Positions 1 through 11,905 are shown, numbered from the stretch's first letter. The stretch is 64,000 bases of DNA from Ampullaceana balthica (GCA_944989445.1 CALYLW010000436.1:607911-671910), one strand, 5' to 3'. Numbers and translations are program-made. The notes: generated by a model from the letters alone, not told the origin.

Positions 1-989
1 AAAACTTGGACGTCTTTTCTATTACACGTGTTATGGTTGACCAGGACTTTAGTGTCTAAACCAGTGGTTCCCAAAGTGGTCCGTACGGACCCCCAGGGGT
101 CCGCGGTACCCTCCAGGGGGTCCGTGGAAAATTTAAATTGATTTGGGGGTCCCTGAACAACGTCAGGGGGTCCGCGCAAGGTTTAACATCAAATAATAAA
201 ATCTGATAAATTTTTATTTATTATTGAAATTAAAATAAATATTAATAAATAAAATAGTATGTGAATGCCTGTTCTACTAACTAAATACCATCTTAGGTGC
301 TAACCTTCATGGATACAATGTTGTTTTACGTAGAAAAAGTAGTAGAACTACTGTAATTCCACATCTATAGCCAATCAAAATACTTGGTTTGTTGAAAGGT
401 CAAGCTTGATGCAGAAGAAATGCCGAATTCTTATAACTATAAGTAGAAAAATACCAGTTTTTAACTTGAATCTACGAGGGTTGCAAGGTTGTGTATTTTT
501 CGATGTGTCGGGAAGTTATATTTATCTAAATTGTATCCTATCATGAAATAATGTTTTCAATAGGGCTTTACCTTAGCATTCCATTGAAAACGTTAATAAT
601 TCTTAACAGTGGTCTGTTACAACAGATAAGAGAATGAGTGAGCCCAAGGCTGGACTTCGTCTTGATGGGGCCCTAAGCTATTTAAGGCCTTTTTGAAGTC
701 TAGATATTCTATACCAGTGACAAATATGAAAACTAAATTCCGTGGGCCCCCAAGAAGGTTATAGCTTGTTTAGCAAATAGGTAAATCCAGCACTGAGTGA
801 ACCGAAGAAACAATTCCGACAATATGGTGTTAATGAATATTTGAAGTATCGCTAAATGTTTGGTAACAGATACGAAAGGTGAAACGTTATTAACTGAATT
901 TAAAAAATGTTTGAAGTTAAATAAATACTCTTGAATTTCTGGCGTACTTAAAACATTCTGTACCAAATGTATTTTCAGTAAATTGAGTC

Positions 990-1620
990 ATTCATTAACA
1001 TTAAATATTCAAAAATATCTTAGTGAAAGTTTGCATGGATCACTACATTATGTCATTAGAGCAGTTAATATAATCAAAAGGAATGCCTTGATGGGAAACT
1101 ATTTGTTCACTATGGTTTTGAAAATGAAGAAGACTATAATGGATTTTTTATTCACACAGAAGTACGCTGGTTATGATCACGTACATATTTAAATCGATTT
1201 AATCCTCTCTTTGATTTAGTGACCGAATTCCTGGAAAACAAAGACTATGATCAGCAACACAATAAACTAAACAAATGACATATCCTTTATGAATGAATTA
1301 TTTACCCAACTTTAACAAAACTAATTTGAAACTACAACTACTACAAGGTAACCGATTAAATTTAATCAAAACTAAAAGCGTCTGAGTTTGTTGCAAACCT
1401 TTTTCTGTGCAAACAAAACTTAGGAACAGGAGAATGTTCTCAGTTTTCAATTCTTTTGAAATTGCAAAATAGAGATAGAGATTTGCTTGGTTACTGTCAA
1501 AACTTAACGGCTCTTCATGCAGACCTCAGACCTGAACCAAAGATTTGTAGGCATTCGTCACTATTGGATATTTCCGAATGGCAGTTGAACTCTTTAGCGC
1601 ATGGACAATCTCAGGTCTAA
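990..1620 (+). pseudogene. hAT transposase remnant (ZBED5/SCAND3-like)
   Basis: Fragments in two frames match the pattern of hAT transposases of the ZBED5/SCAND3/FAM200 group. The segment SLHYVIRAVNIIKRNAL corresponds to the usual 'VIKxVNFIRxxALN' helix. After a frame change, HTEVRWL at about 1150 matches the family's 'YHTEVRWLSRGKVL' block, but a stop follows directly. Further on, LFDLVTEFLENKDYD resembles the segment downstream of that block. Stops and frameshifts throughout make it non-functional. The family call is by eye; a translated search would settle it. Confidence 0.7.
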
Positions 1621-1932
1621 AACACAGATGAATACATACTAATACAGGGGCAGCTTATTGAAATATCCACAAATGAGGAACTAAAACCAATGTTGGGACT
1701 AGAATAGCTCAAATTCTGGTTACAATTTCAGATCCAAATTTTACATAATGCATTATAGGTTATTGTGCAGAATTTTTTGAATGTTTTCCTGCCTTCCTAT
1801 TTGATAGAACAAAGATTCAGTGGCGTTATGAACCTCTTCATAAAAAAACAACAAAAATACAAATAAACGACTAGAAATTGGTGCTCGTGAGAATTTGCGG
1901 TTTCTACACACAAACATTGAGTCGGTCATAAA

Positions 1933-2276
1933 TCCTATATATTAAAAGGCTATGTTCCGTGCGGTCATCAATAGCGATTAGTCCATCAAACACATATGAC
2001 TCCTACATCCAATCATATTGAACACGTTTACACGGACGTTCAAAACGAGTTTTTTTTTGGTGCAGTATTTCTTCCAAGACTTTATTTTGAGTTATGCGCG
2101 TTGGGGTTTATAGTCAAAAGCTCTGTTTTTATGAGTTATTTATTTTAACTAACACTAGTAATGAATAGTATTTTTGACGTAATGCACATGTATGCCGGTC
2201 GAGACGACTGTTGAAGGGGAGTTACAACATGCCACCGAACGGTGGCGGAACGTCCATGGACGGGCTTTGTTGCTCG
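1933..2276 (+). mobile_element. Short non-autonomous Helitron nested in the hAT
   Basis: The segment begins with TCCTATATATTAAAAGGC and ends GGGCTTTGTTGCTCG, with CTCG in place of the Helitron terminal CTAG. It shares its left end (ATAGCGATTRGTCC, CACATATGACTCCTACA, TTCAAAACGAGTT) and its right end (GGGCTTTGTT) with the Helitron at 40241-41093. Just before the 3' end is a hairpin, GCCACC-GAAC-GGTGGC, followed by the palindrome CGTCCATGGACG, as expected for a Helitron terminator. No TIRs or target duplication are expected. It interrupts the decayed hAT and is therefore younger. Confidence 0.7.
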
Positions 2277-2596
2277 TACACTCATAAAATCTCATCACTT
2301 TAATCCAAGTTATTAATTGTTTTCAATTTATTCTTAAACTTAAAAAAAAGTGATAATTTTAATAAATACCGCACTTTTCATCAAAATTTTGCTTTTGTAA
2401 TTTTTGTAGTATGCATTTATAAAGTTTTTTTTTCACTTGTGGGTCCGTGGCGAAGTTTTGAGTATAAAAGGGGTCCGTGGGTCAAAAAAGTTTGGGAACC
2501 ACTGGTCTAAACTATAAAAAAAAAGAAAGAAAAAACCTGTTCATTAACTATCCTATAACCAAAGGTATCCCTTAAATATAAACTTATACCACGTAG

Positions 2597-2840
2597 AGAA
2601 TTCCCCAAATTTTCCCATATAATATTTCCCCAAACTTGTCCCATGAAAGAAATCCACAAACATGTCCCAAGAAATTATTCCCCAAATATGTCCCAAGAAC
2701 ATATTCCCCATCTATGTCCCAAGAAAGGATTCCCCAAATATGTCCCAAGAAATTATTCCCCAAATATGTCCAAAGAAATTATTCCCCAAATATGTCCCAA
2801 GAAAGCATTCCCCAAGCGTTTCCCGAGAAAGGGCTCCACA
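2597..2840 (+). repeat. 26-bp minisatellite (about 9 copies)
   Basis: Diverged tandem copies with core ATTCCCCAAATATGTCCC and period 26. The array lies about 130 bp upstream of a zinc-finger exon acceptor, so it is probably intronic. The three short overlapping open frames across it arise from the repeat and are not genes. Confidence 0.85.
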
Positions 2841-2974
2841 GTTCCACATCATGCCCCGTAAAAGAATTCTTAAAATATATGAAATGATTCCCAATATGTG
2901 TCCCTGTATGAATGTGTGGCCAATAAGTGTCCAGAAGCCGTTTGATTCAACGATTGCTATGTCTATCTCCATAG

Positions 2975-3310
<336 letters not shown>

Positions 3311-3414
3311 TAAGTGTTTATGCGTGAGCTTTAAATTGTTTGGAGCTGTCACAAAATAGGGGTGAGACTGCAATCAGGCATTTAGATAAATAAATATATG
3401 TTGTTAAAACAGGG

Positions 3415-3560
3415 TATATATATAGGCCTGACAAGACGGCACAGAACAAGGAACGTTTCGGCAAAAAGACTTTCTCAGCGAACAATAGACAAAAAAAATA
3501 AAAAAAATAAATAAAATATGAAATGAAAACTTAGCTGCGGTGTTCTCCAAAGCTAAAAAG
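3415..3560 (-). repeat. Dispersed repeat with hammerhead-like motif, copy 1
   Basis: Read on the minus strand, it runs CGCTGAGAAAG..TTTTTGCCGAAACGTTCC..GTGCCGTC..TTGTCAGGCC and matches copies at 7870-7995 (+), 30288-30420 (-) and 59053-59160 (+). The core (3435-3478) has a CUGANGA-like box, a short hairpin, GAAAC and a downstream GUC. See the findings for the ribozyme hypothesis. Confidence 0.7.
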
Positions 3561-4003
3561 AGCGATCAATTGTTCTGTGCTGTCTGGTCAGACCTATATG
3601 TAACCCGATTTTGCCAGTGTCAGTCTTCTCCTATTATAGCGGCTCACTTGTGGCTTTATCCGTCCTATCCATTTGGTTAGAGATTGTGACAGAACAGCTG
3701 CAAATAGTTGTCAAATATCACACGTGCTGATTCTGTAAATGTTCTGGATCATTTCCCCAAAAGGTCTAAGCCAATTCCACAATCAATCTATTGGCTTGCG
3801 AGGGTTCGATCTGGCAACTGTTAGAGTTTTTTTTTCCTGGCACCTGTTAAATCATTCAAAGAAGTAAGACAATTGTAATCGAGCAAACATCCGCTAAATA
3901 TTTCAGAGTTTGGCCTTATAAATAGCACACAGTGGTACTGGCACGCGATGTTGGGGAAGATCAAACTATTCCTGAAATAGACCTGCGGAGGGGTCAGCCT
4001 GGG

Positions 4004-4130
4004 CAGTGACGTAGGACAAGAATCAGTATTAAAAGTGACGTAGAGCTAGAGTCAGTTATTACAGTGACGTAGGAATAGAGTCATCCTTTAAAGTGACTAG
4101 TGTCAGACTCTATAGTTACGTAGGAGGCAG
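4004..4130 (+). repeat. Degenerate ~38-bp tandem with TGACGTAG motifs
   Basis: About four diverged copies of a segment of the form AGTGACGTAG..AGAGTCAGTATTAA. Three carry TGACGTAG, a CRE-like half palindrome, and the last is changed to GTTACGTAG. It lies within the Gfi-type intron. Any regulatory role is inference. Confidence 0.5.
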
Positions 4131-4214
4131 AGTATAAAAACTACGCGGCAAAGAACGTATGGACAGCTACAGCTCGGTAACATTTAAACCTACGGCAAAA
4201 AAATGTGGCGATTA

Positions 4215-4349
4215 GTGGCCGTCCATAAAGTACGTCACGCTATTTTTGACCATTTTTAACTCCCCCCCTCCCTCTGTCACAAACTGTCACACTTTCTTAC
4301 ACCCCCTCCCCCCTCCCTCTGGAGCGTGACTTACTTTATGGACGGCCCC
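4215..4349. mobile_element. MITE with GGCCGTCCATAAAGTACGTC ends, TTA duplication
   Basis: Terminal inverted repeats of about 25 bp: GGCCGTCCATAAAGTACGTC at the left, and the complement with one mismatch at the right. The element is flanked by TTA at 4212-4214 and 4350-4352. A second copy is at 22074-22324 and a truncated one at 48071-48249. The interior is C/T-rich and non-coding. A 3-bp duplication would fit PIF/Harbinger, but I do not identify the superfamily with confidence. Confidence 0.85.
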
Positions 4350-5054
4350 TTAGGAAAATATCTTTTTAAACAAAACGTTTCAATGTTCTGTTGCACTAGA
4401 GGCAAACATCGCCTAAATTAGATTTGAACAACGTCGTGAGATCCGTGTGAATATTTCAGCTCCATGAAAAGCTCCGTTATTCCATAAGTTTCTGTCATCA
4501 AATTGACGCCAATCATATTTGAGCTAGTTCCCTAGGAAATATCAAAATCATTCCGTCTCTAAAGGAGTCTAACTGTGCCAATAAATAATTTGTTGTTGTT
4601 TATTTCTACTAAAGCCTCCCTTGCATTTTACAACATCATCACTGCATTAAACTGCATTAAAAATGTGTCTGCACAACGTCATTGATATGAGCCGTCTTCA
4701 CTTTGGTGGTACATTCAAATTTGTCGGAGGAAAAAAAATCATGTTTAGCGGATGTTATTTTTATCAAATATTTGGATCAAGATTAAAGGGGAATCAACTC
4801 CAGCTCCAGACGGCAGAGACCCACTCCATAAAATCCACGTGCACGAGAGTTCCCCCTCGTGAACCCTCGCGTGCCGCTCGTCACCCGGCGCGACGCCATG
4901 AGTCACGTGTCATGCACCCGAAGGTGCTGCTCGAAAGCCGGTAGGATAAGCCTTACCTGATTTTTTCAGATGAATTAATGACGAGGCGACTCACCAGATC
5001 CGATGAGATTAATCACTCTCTGAGAAAAGTCTGGCTCAATCAGGGCCCTTAGGT

Positions 5055-5257
5055 CAGGGGCTCTTAAAATATTTACCAACGCCGCCCCCTGTATCTTTAT
5101 CCAGCCACCTCCTTTTTCTCCTGAGTTTTCACCTTCCATCCACAAGGGAGAACAGCAGTTCCTTTATTTTTTTTACAGTTCAACTTCTGATAAAATTTAT
5201 AGTCTCAAAAATATCCCCAAACGCTGGAGTTTTTAACGAGTCGTTTGAGAATCCCTG
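5055..5257. mobile_element. hAT-like MITE
   Basis: Begins CAGGGGCTCTTAAA and ends TTTGAGAATCCCTG, an 11/14 inverted match of hAT type. Flanking 8-mers (CCTTAGGT and GAAATAGG) do not match, so the target duplication has decayed or the boundary is off. Confidence 0.6.
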
Positions 5258-5454
5258 GAAATAGGGGGAGGGGAGGCTGCACGTATTTTAAAGTTCTTTC
5301 TTTGTATCAGCTGATTTCGTCGTGCATTAGAAAGTTACACCCCCACCCAACCCAAAACACATACACATTTTCGTTCTTCCCGTCCGGTATTCGGGCGTGA
5401 AATGGGTTGCCCGAAGAAACCAGGAAAACCAACACTTTATCAACATTTAAATCT

Positions 5455-5565
5455 CTAAGGAGAATTCAGGACTAAACACCAATCATAGATAAGCGTACGA
5501 CGCATTAATCTTCTGTATAGAAGGAGCGTCTGTAACAGATAAGATAAGATATTAGATTTATCTAA
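5455..5565 (+). repeat. Dispersed repeat end with GATAA tail
   Basis: Reads CTCTAAGGAGAATTCAGGAC..TCTGTATAGAAGGAGCGTCT..AACAGATAAGATAAGATA. An almost identical segment is at 55165-55272. The same 3' tail (TAGAAGGAGCGTCTG plus GATAA units) ends the tRNA-derived SINEs at 42434 and 60665. This is the expected pattern if a LINE and its dependent SINE share a 3' end; that partnership is inference. Confidence 0.65.
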
Positions 5566-5639
5566 AAGTTAAAGCAAATTAAAAAAAAACTCAACACACA
5601 CTGAGTTACAATTGTAGCGATTAGTACAGATAAACACCA

Positions 5640-5790
5640 TAGTATGGTGACTCGTATGAGAACAGAGCACTGCCCTATCAACTCCCACTTGAGCATTCTA
5701 GACTTCAACAGGGTCTCGAACTGTCGGGATTGCAGGCTTGTCCCTGAAGTCTAAGTGCACCTGTAGACTTCGTGCGCCACGCTGGAAATA
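5640..5790 (+). pseudogene. LINE ORF2 C-terminal remnant
   Basis: The + frame MRTEHCPINSHL..LDFNRVSNCRDC resembles the C-terminal 'RTGHC..N.HL..I......C..C' stretch after the reverse transcriptase/RNase H region of non-LTR retrotransposons. A second copy is at 30425-30566 (MRTERCPTNTYFHRL). Stops follow quickly. It lies in the Gfi-type intron. Identification is by motif only. Confidence 0.5.
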
Positions 5791-5967
5791 GCTGGAAAAA
5801 AATGGGGACGGGGGGGGGGTTAGGGTTGTATGACACTTCCCAGAAGACGGAGCTGGTTGCCCAGGTGTTAGACAAAGTTTAAGAGAGGATTTCATCACAA
5901 GCTTTATTACTACTGTTGACTGATAACGGACACACATATACACATACACACAAGTTCAAAAAATTAG

Positions 5968-6273
<306 letters not shown>

Positions 6274-6343
6274 ACACATTTGTCACGTGATAAGGTTAAA
6301 CAATTATTTGGTTGGTATTTTTTAATACTGAAGGAACACATTG

Positions 6344-6349
6344 ATTAAA
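6344..6349 (+). promoter_or_regulatory. Possible poly(A) signal ATTAAA
   Basis: ATTAAA occurs 71 bp after the Gfi-type stop codon. No canonical AATAAA is seen in the next few hundred bases. In AT-rich DNA this is weak evidence. Confidence 0.25.
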
Positions 6350-7187
6350 CTTGTAACATTTGAAAGTGGATTCAGTTGAAATTCAGATTTTAAAAAATGC
6401 CTTTGACATCTGAAAATGGTTATGAAAGGCTATCAAGAGAGAACAAATACGGCAGCAAATGTCAGTAGTTGCGCCAGTCGCTAGCCAGTAGTGAAGGCGC
6501 ACAGCGTTCGTCGAGGTGTAGCTCAGAGCTGGAATAGTATTAGACTTAAGACAAGGAGTGCCAGGGACACCAATGGAACATAAGAACTCAAGAAACAAAA
6601 CAGTATAAAAGTCCAGAATAACACAGTGGGATGTGAAAGTCGTGTGTTGTTTCATGCACTTTCTACAGACAAGTTTTTCAAGGAGCTAGTCAATTTCTTG
6701 TCTGTTTGCGTTGATTTATTCTTATCATTATTTAAATTTTGTTTTTGAAAATTGAATGAAAAATAAGTGCAATATCTTTCAATGATTTTATTACTCGTTC
6801 ATGTACTCTTGTTGTTTTATTTCGCCGTGTGCTTCAAATTGTTACATTAACTGCAAGGAGATCTTGCATAGAGTATTTTATTAACAGCTGATCATGAAAG
6901 GAAATATTGGATACATTATTACATCGACAGAGAGGAAATCATGGTTTAATATTATTAATTATGAACCATAATTATTGAAATATACACTCAGATACTCTTA
7001 ACAATATTGATGAATAACAAATCCATAGAACCATATATAAAAAAACTAAACTTTTTATGAAGGGGGCGAATGCATTAAAATCATAGCCAAATAACTTTTA
7101 ATGGCCTAACATTCTTTAATACTAGACCTGCAGCTTGAGAAACGTAAGTAGAGTGCGACATATATCTAAACTATTCACGCTACTTTT
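6350..7187. other. 3' flank of the Gfi-type gene, nothing recognised
   Basis: AT-rich, partly unique sequence, probably 3' untranslated region and intergenic DNA. No exon, repeat or RNA gene is supported. Confidence 0.5.
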
Positions 7188-7317
7188 GATCTCAACATTT
7201 GATTTGACTTCATCTAAACATTTGATTTGACTTCATCTCAACATTTGATTTGACTTCATCTAAACATTTGATTTGACTTCATCTCAACATTTGATTTGAC
7301 TTCATCTAAACATTTGA
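7188..7317 (+). repeat. 23-bp minisatellite with alternating variants
   Basis: About 5.5 copies of ATTTGATTTGACTTCATCT plus CAAC or TAAAC. The two variants alternate strictly, giving a 46-bp higher-order period. Confidence 0.9.
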
Positions 7318-7349
7318 TGATGTTAATACAAATGAATAATTAAAAAAAT

Positions 7350-7825
7350 CGTTAAAAAAACAAGTTTTTTTGACTAAAAATCCTTTATGTACGAGACATA
7401 ACTAACAGAATGTTCATTATAATACGCAGCGCAAGACCATCCAAAAAATACAAAATTGTAGTTATGTGTCGTAAAAAATGTTTAATATAATGCGCACCGA
7501 TCAGGAATATGTTTATAAAAAGTGTTGTCAATAAAATACGCACCTTATTGCGCGACAGGGAAGGTTGTTCAATATAATACGCACAGCGACACTACAGCAA
7601 AAAAATTTAACATGATACATAGAGATAAATGTTCATTAATTTAATTACGGTACATTCAATTTATCTGAAAATTTGATACACCATTTTCATCATCAGCACG
7701 AGTCTGCCTGCAAAATTTCAGCTAGCTAGCTTTACGAGGAAGTGGGTTAAAAATCGATCCAAAGTTTTTTCGGCAAGCAATCAAGGGCTCAGACACCACG
7801 AGTTAATATAAAAGATTTAAAAATA
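7350..7825 (+). repeat. Dispersed ~480-bp element, family A, copy 1
   Basis: Runs from AAATCCTTTATGTACGAG to GAGTTAATATAAAAGATTT, so the ends form an imperfect inverted repeat (AAATCCTTTAT). Inner landmarks repeated in every copy are AATACGCAGCGCAAGACC, GCGCACCGATCAGGAATATG, TACGCACC, TACATAGAGATAAAT, and GGTTAAAAATCGATCCAAAG near the right end. Other copies: 8188-8682 (+), 38205-38695 (-), 38900-39895 (+, interrupted), and fragments at 19370-19530 (-) and 23780-23960 (+). No coding capacity. It is probably a non-autonomous DNA transposon of unassigned type. Confidence 0.75.
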
Positions 7826-7869
7826 GCCATGTAATTATAATCTCAACCCCGACCCACAAAGTTTGGATA

Positions 7870-7995
7870 ACACCACAGCTAAGTTTTCATTTCATGATAT
7901 TAGTTTTGTTTTTGTCTGTTTGTTCGTTGAGGAAGGCTTTTTGCCGAAACGTTCGTTGTTCTGTGACGTCCTGTCACGCCTAGACATACCCTGTT
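7870..7995 (+). repeat. Dispersed repeat with hammerhead-like motif, copy 2
   Basis: Contains GTTGAGGAAGGC, TTTTT, GCCGAAACGTTCG, then GTGACGTCCTGTCACGCC, with the core at 7927-7970. It sits between two same-strand copies of family A. The upstream part (ACCACAGCTAAGTTTTCATT) matches, in sense, the segment next to the other copies. Confidence 0.7.
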
Positions 7996-8187
7996 TTAAA
8001 AGCACATAGTGTTGGCACGAGACACATGCACAATGAGACATTTAAAAGAATAAAAGAATTGAACTTTGCTCAGATGATTAAATGAGACGATTACGTCAAT
8101 GTATGGTGTAAGAGTAAGGGATAAAATTGTCATTCTTAAAACCTCCATACTCTATACGAGATGACAAGTTTCAATCCGGTTAAACAT

Positions 8188-8682
8188 AAAATAACAAAAA
8201 CCCGTAAAAAACCAAGTTTTTGACTATAAATCCTTTATGTACGAGAAGTAACTAAAAGAATGTTCATGATAATACGCAGCGCAAGACCATCCAAAAATAC
8301 AAAATTGTAGTTGTGTCGTAAAACATATTTAATATAATGCGCACCGATCAGGAATATGTTTATAAAAAGTGTTGTCAATAACATACGCACCTAAATTGCG
8401 CGACAGAATGGATGTTCAATATATAACGCACCACACACTCTATTTCAAAAAATAACATGATACATAGAGGATAAATAAAATAATCTAAAAATTCAATAAT
8501 TTAATGACAGTACATGCGATCGATCTGAAATTTTGATACATCGTTTTTATCATCGGCACAAAAATGCCTGCTAAATTTCAGCTCGTTAGCTTACGAGGAA
8601 GTGGGTTAAAAATCGATCCAAAGTTTTGGCGACAAGCAAGGGCGCAGACACCACGAGTTAATATAAAGGATTTAAAAATAAT
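8188..8682 (+). repeat. Dispersed family A element, copy 2
   Basis: Same landmarks as copy 1 (AATACGCAGCGCAAGACC, GCACCGATCAGGAATATG, AAAATCGATCCAAAG) and ends GAGTTAATATAAAGGATTT. It lies in the same orientation only about 360 bp from copy 1. Confidence 0.75.
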
Positions 8683-9107
8683 TAAAATCACTTTCATTTT
8701 TTTATACACATTAACTCTTAGGCAATTAATAAAAAAAAACAAACTTAAATTCTTGTTATTCTTGTGGGAATGTACATTTTAAAAAAAAGTAAATTAAAAA
8801 AAAAGGATCAGAAAAAAAGAAAGAAATTTATTAAATGAAGAATCTCTTGAGAAACAGCTCTGAATAAGATTAATATAAAATTGTTATTATTTTTGTTCAA
8901 TGATCATGGACAGTTCTTAATTTATGATATGATGAAATTCGACGGATCTAATTCATTGCTGTTTTGTATACTTATATAACGCAGTATACACCAGCGTATG
9001 TCTGGGCTCACTGCGCTCTACAAAAGATTTCAATAACTTGACAAAAGACATTGCTCTATAAATATTCATAAGAAAGCACAACAATAAATACAAATGTCAA
9101 CACATGG
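8683..9107. other. AT-rich spacer
   Basis: Homopolymer-rich, with no feature I can support. Confidence 0.4.
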
Positions 9108-9825
9108 ACTTAACACCCGTTATAGATTTATAGTCAGATGGAGAAAGATCAGACTTAAAACACGTTATAGATTTATAGTCAGATGGAGCAAGATCAGACT
9201 TAAAACCCGTTATAGATTTATAGTCAGATGGAGCAAGATCAGACTTAAAACACGTTATAGATTTATAGTCAGATGGAGCAAAATCAGACTTAAAACGCGT
9301 TATAGATTTGTAGTCAAATGGAGCAAGATCAGACTTAAAACACGTTATAGATTTGTAGTCAGATGGAGCAAGATCAGACTTAAAACACGTTATAGATTTG
9401 TAGTCAGATTCAGCAAGATCAGACTTAAAACACGTTATAGATTTGTAGTCAGATGGAGCAAGATCAGACTTAAACCCCCTTATAGATTTGTAGGCAGATG
9501 GAGCAAGATCAGACTTAAACCCCGTTATAGATTTGTAGTCAGATGGAGCAAGATCAGACTTAAAACCCGTTATAGATTTATAGTCAGATGGAGCAAGATC
9601 AGACTTAAACCCCGTTATAGATTTGTAGTCAGATGGAGCAAGATCAGACTTAAAACCCGTTATAGATTTATAGTCAGATGGAGCAAGATCAGACTTAAAA
9701 ACCGTTATAGATTTGTAGTCAGATGGAGCAAGATCAGACTTAAAACCCGTTATAGATTTGTAGTCAGATGGAGCAAGATCAGACTTAAAACCCGTTATAG
9801 ATTTGTAGTCAGATGGAGCAAGATC
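9108..9825 (+). repeat. 45-bp minisatellite (16 copies) with open 15-residue frame
   Basis: The unit GATCAGACTTAAAACCCGTT..ATAGATTTGTAGTCAGATGG..AGCAA repeats 16 times at exactly 45 bp. Because 45 is a multiple of 3 and the unit lacks stops in one frame, the array reads as RYRFIVRWSKIRLKT repeated 16 times, from an ATG at 9094 to a stop near 9826. Most substitutions are silent or conservative (I/V, K/T), but two copies change to PPYRF/KP forms. No splice context, homologue or partner exon is visible. A tandem repeat with an incidental open frame is the simplest reading. Confidence 0.85.
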
Positions 9826-11305
9826 TGAGCAAATTCTTCATGGCATAAAATTTAATCCCTTAAAGATTCCAAGTATTTAATTATTATTTTCAGAAGACTA
9901 AAACGACCTGGAGGTTTTTATCAAATGTCTCTGGTCATTGAATTTTCCCCTTCATACTCTCGATGGTGTTCATAGCGACAGCAGTCAATCATATTAACTG
10001 TTTCAGATGAGGATAGCTGCTGTAAACTTTATCTAGGAAGAAATAATTGCTCTAATTAAAGTGATTGTAAAAAAGTAAATAAATCAAATTTTTACTTTTT
10101 CGTTGTTGATATAGAAAATTTTTGGCCTAAAGAAATAGCAAATGTTCGTTTTGAAAATATCTTTATTAATCTGGGCGTGTCATCATATAGTGTGGGAGAG
10201 TGAGCCAATGATTAGAGCGTGTTTTTTTAATACTATTGTTAATATCTGTTTTAAAGCTATAGATGTCTTTAAATCTTTGCTAAGTAAATGTTATCACAGC
10301 ATACAATGTGGCGGAGGCTCAAGTCTTTATAAAGCTGAGAGCATGTTTGGCGTATTGCACGCCTTCCCCCCCCCCTTTTTTTTGGGGGGGGGCGTGAGGT
10401 GGCCAAATCTTCTCATCTCCTCCCACATCCATTGCGGCACCAACACCAGGTCCAAATGCTCACGTGTCGTGAATTTTTAACGTCATTGTTAAATATTTCA
10501 CGACCATTGTCCGTTGTTGAACTTTGATGTCCAGCTGTGTTAGAATCTTGTCTTTAATGCTCAACTCTTGTACACTCAACCACCTATTAATTAGTTTTTT
10601 TCAAAATATATTTATTTTAGAAAATAACTTTGAAGCGTCATATTTGTTATCTCAAATTTACATTATTGGCTGTCACGATTAATGTCATGTTTATATCTTA
10701 AAGACCGTTTCGTGTGAATGCTATGTTTATATATTGACTGCTTCCAGTAAAAGGTGTGATTAAATCTTGACTACAAATAAATTTACCGGTAGTATATCTG
10801 GGTAAACTGAATCCACGCCCAGTACCAGCAGAAACGATCCAAACACGTCTGTTTGATGTTCTGGGGGAAAGTCAAGACGTAAAGCTATTGAATCTGATGT
10901 AAAGCTATTGAACGTGGTGTAAAGCTATTGAATAAAGCTGTTTACTGTAAGGCCTACGAGTGGCGCAGTCATGTGAGTGACGAGGCGAAAGAGAGGTGAA
11001 CGCCTGAATGGCGCTTCTGGACTTAAGTCAGAGTCACTCAGCCGTGACGTTGTTAGCGTTCTCGAACACACCAAGTCCTGGAGAGTTGATCGGTCTCTGT
11101 AAATATTATTGATTTATTTTTAACGCATCAGGGAGACTTTTGTGCCTGGCTAGACATCATGCGCCGCAGAGTAACACGACTTTACTTCCATGAATAAAAT
11201 TTAAAAAAAAGAGAAGTTACCGCACATTGTCAACGACTTAATTATTGATAGCGTTGCTTCGAAAGAATGGTCTTTTCTTGGTTGTGTGATATGCTATTCA
11301 GGGAG
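9826..11305. other. Non-coding spacer
   Basis: No gene recognised. A C-run/T-run/G-run palindrome lies at about 10369-10392, and three 20-bp copies of GTAAAGCTATTGAA occur at 10878-10937. The remainder looks unique. Confidence 0.5.
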
Positions 11306-11309
11306 AGAG

Positions 11310-11314
11310 AGTGA

Positions 11315-11402
<88 letters not shown>
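11310..11402 (+). repeat. (GA)n microsatellite
   Basis: Nearly pure GA dinucleotide repeat, about 45 units, in a broader GAGA-rich tract extending to about 11460. Confidence 0.95.
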
Positions 11403-11413
<11 letters not shown>

Positions 11414-11520
11414 ACAGAGAAAATTGGTGAAAGATAAAGACAAGAGTGGAGAGAAATAAAACATTGAGATGGTGGATAGCGCTTGAGAGAGAATAATTTT
11501 TTTTTGTGGAAAAAGCTAGG

Positions 11521-11736
11521 CAGTGGTGGCGAACCTTTTTTTCCCCCATCAAATCACACTTATTTATAGCAAAGTGCCAACACTCAAATGAAACCCGAAA
11601 ATTGGGGGTTTGGCTTAGCTGGTTTGATTACGGATATCATATTTTAGTCGCGTGCCGGCTGATGAGGCTCTGTGTGGCGGCTGATGAGGCTCTGTGTGCC
11701 GACTGTGGCACGCGTGCCATAGGTTCGCCATCACTG
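11521..11736. mobile_element. hAT MITE
   Basis: Left end CAGTGGTGGCGAACCT, right end AGGTTCGCCATCACTG (14/16 inverted match), of hAT type. AGCTAGG flanks both sides (11514-11520, 11737-11743), consistent with an 8-bp target duplication with one change. The interior holds two copies of GGCTGATGAGGCTCTGTGTG. Confidence 0.85.
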
Positions 11737-11744
11737 AGCTAGGG

Positions 11745-11905
11745 AGACAGAAACAGAGGAGATAAGATAGACGTCAAGGGAAACAGAGGAGAGAAGAAAG
11801 ACGTCGAGAGAAACAGAGGAGAGAAGAGAGACCTCGAGAGGAAAAGAGGAGAGAAGAGAGACGTCGAGAGAAACAGAGGAGAGAAGAGAAACGTCGAGGG
11901 AAACC
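11745..11905 (+). repeat. 30-bp minisatellite
   Basis: About five copies of AAACAGAGGAGAGAAGA plus GAGACGTCGAGAG with period 30, starting directly after the hAT MITE. Confidence 0.85.

Larger units (their letters stand above)
62..2504 (+). mobile_element. hAT transposon, decayed, with 8-bp target duplication
   Basis: The ends are perfect 14-bp inverted repeats, CAGTGGTTCCCAAA at 62-75 and its complement at 2491-2504. They are flanked by an exact 8-bp duplication, GTCTAAAC, at 54-61 and 2505-2512. The TIR start CAGTGGTTC and an 8-bp duplication are diagnostic of the hAT superfamily. Imperfect GGGGTCC-rich subterminal repeats follow at both ends. The interior carries a broken transposase on the + strand and a younger Helitron-like insertion. 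The exact duplication shows that the outer boundaries are intact although the coding capacity is lost. Confidence 0.93.

Noticed and set aside
11310..11402. GA tract as a promoter (GAGA sites)
   Set aside because: No gene start nearby; a simple microsatellite explains it.
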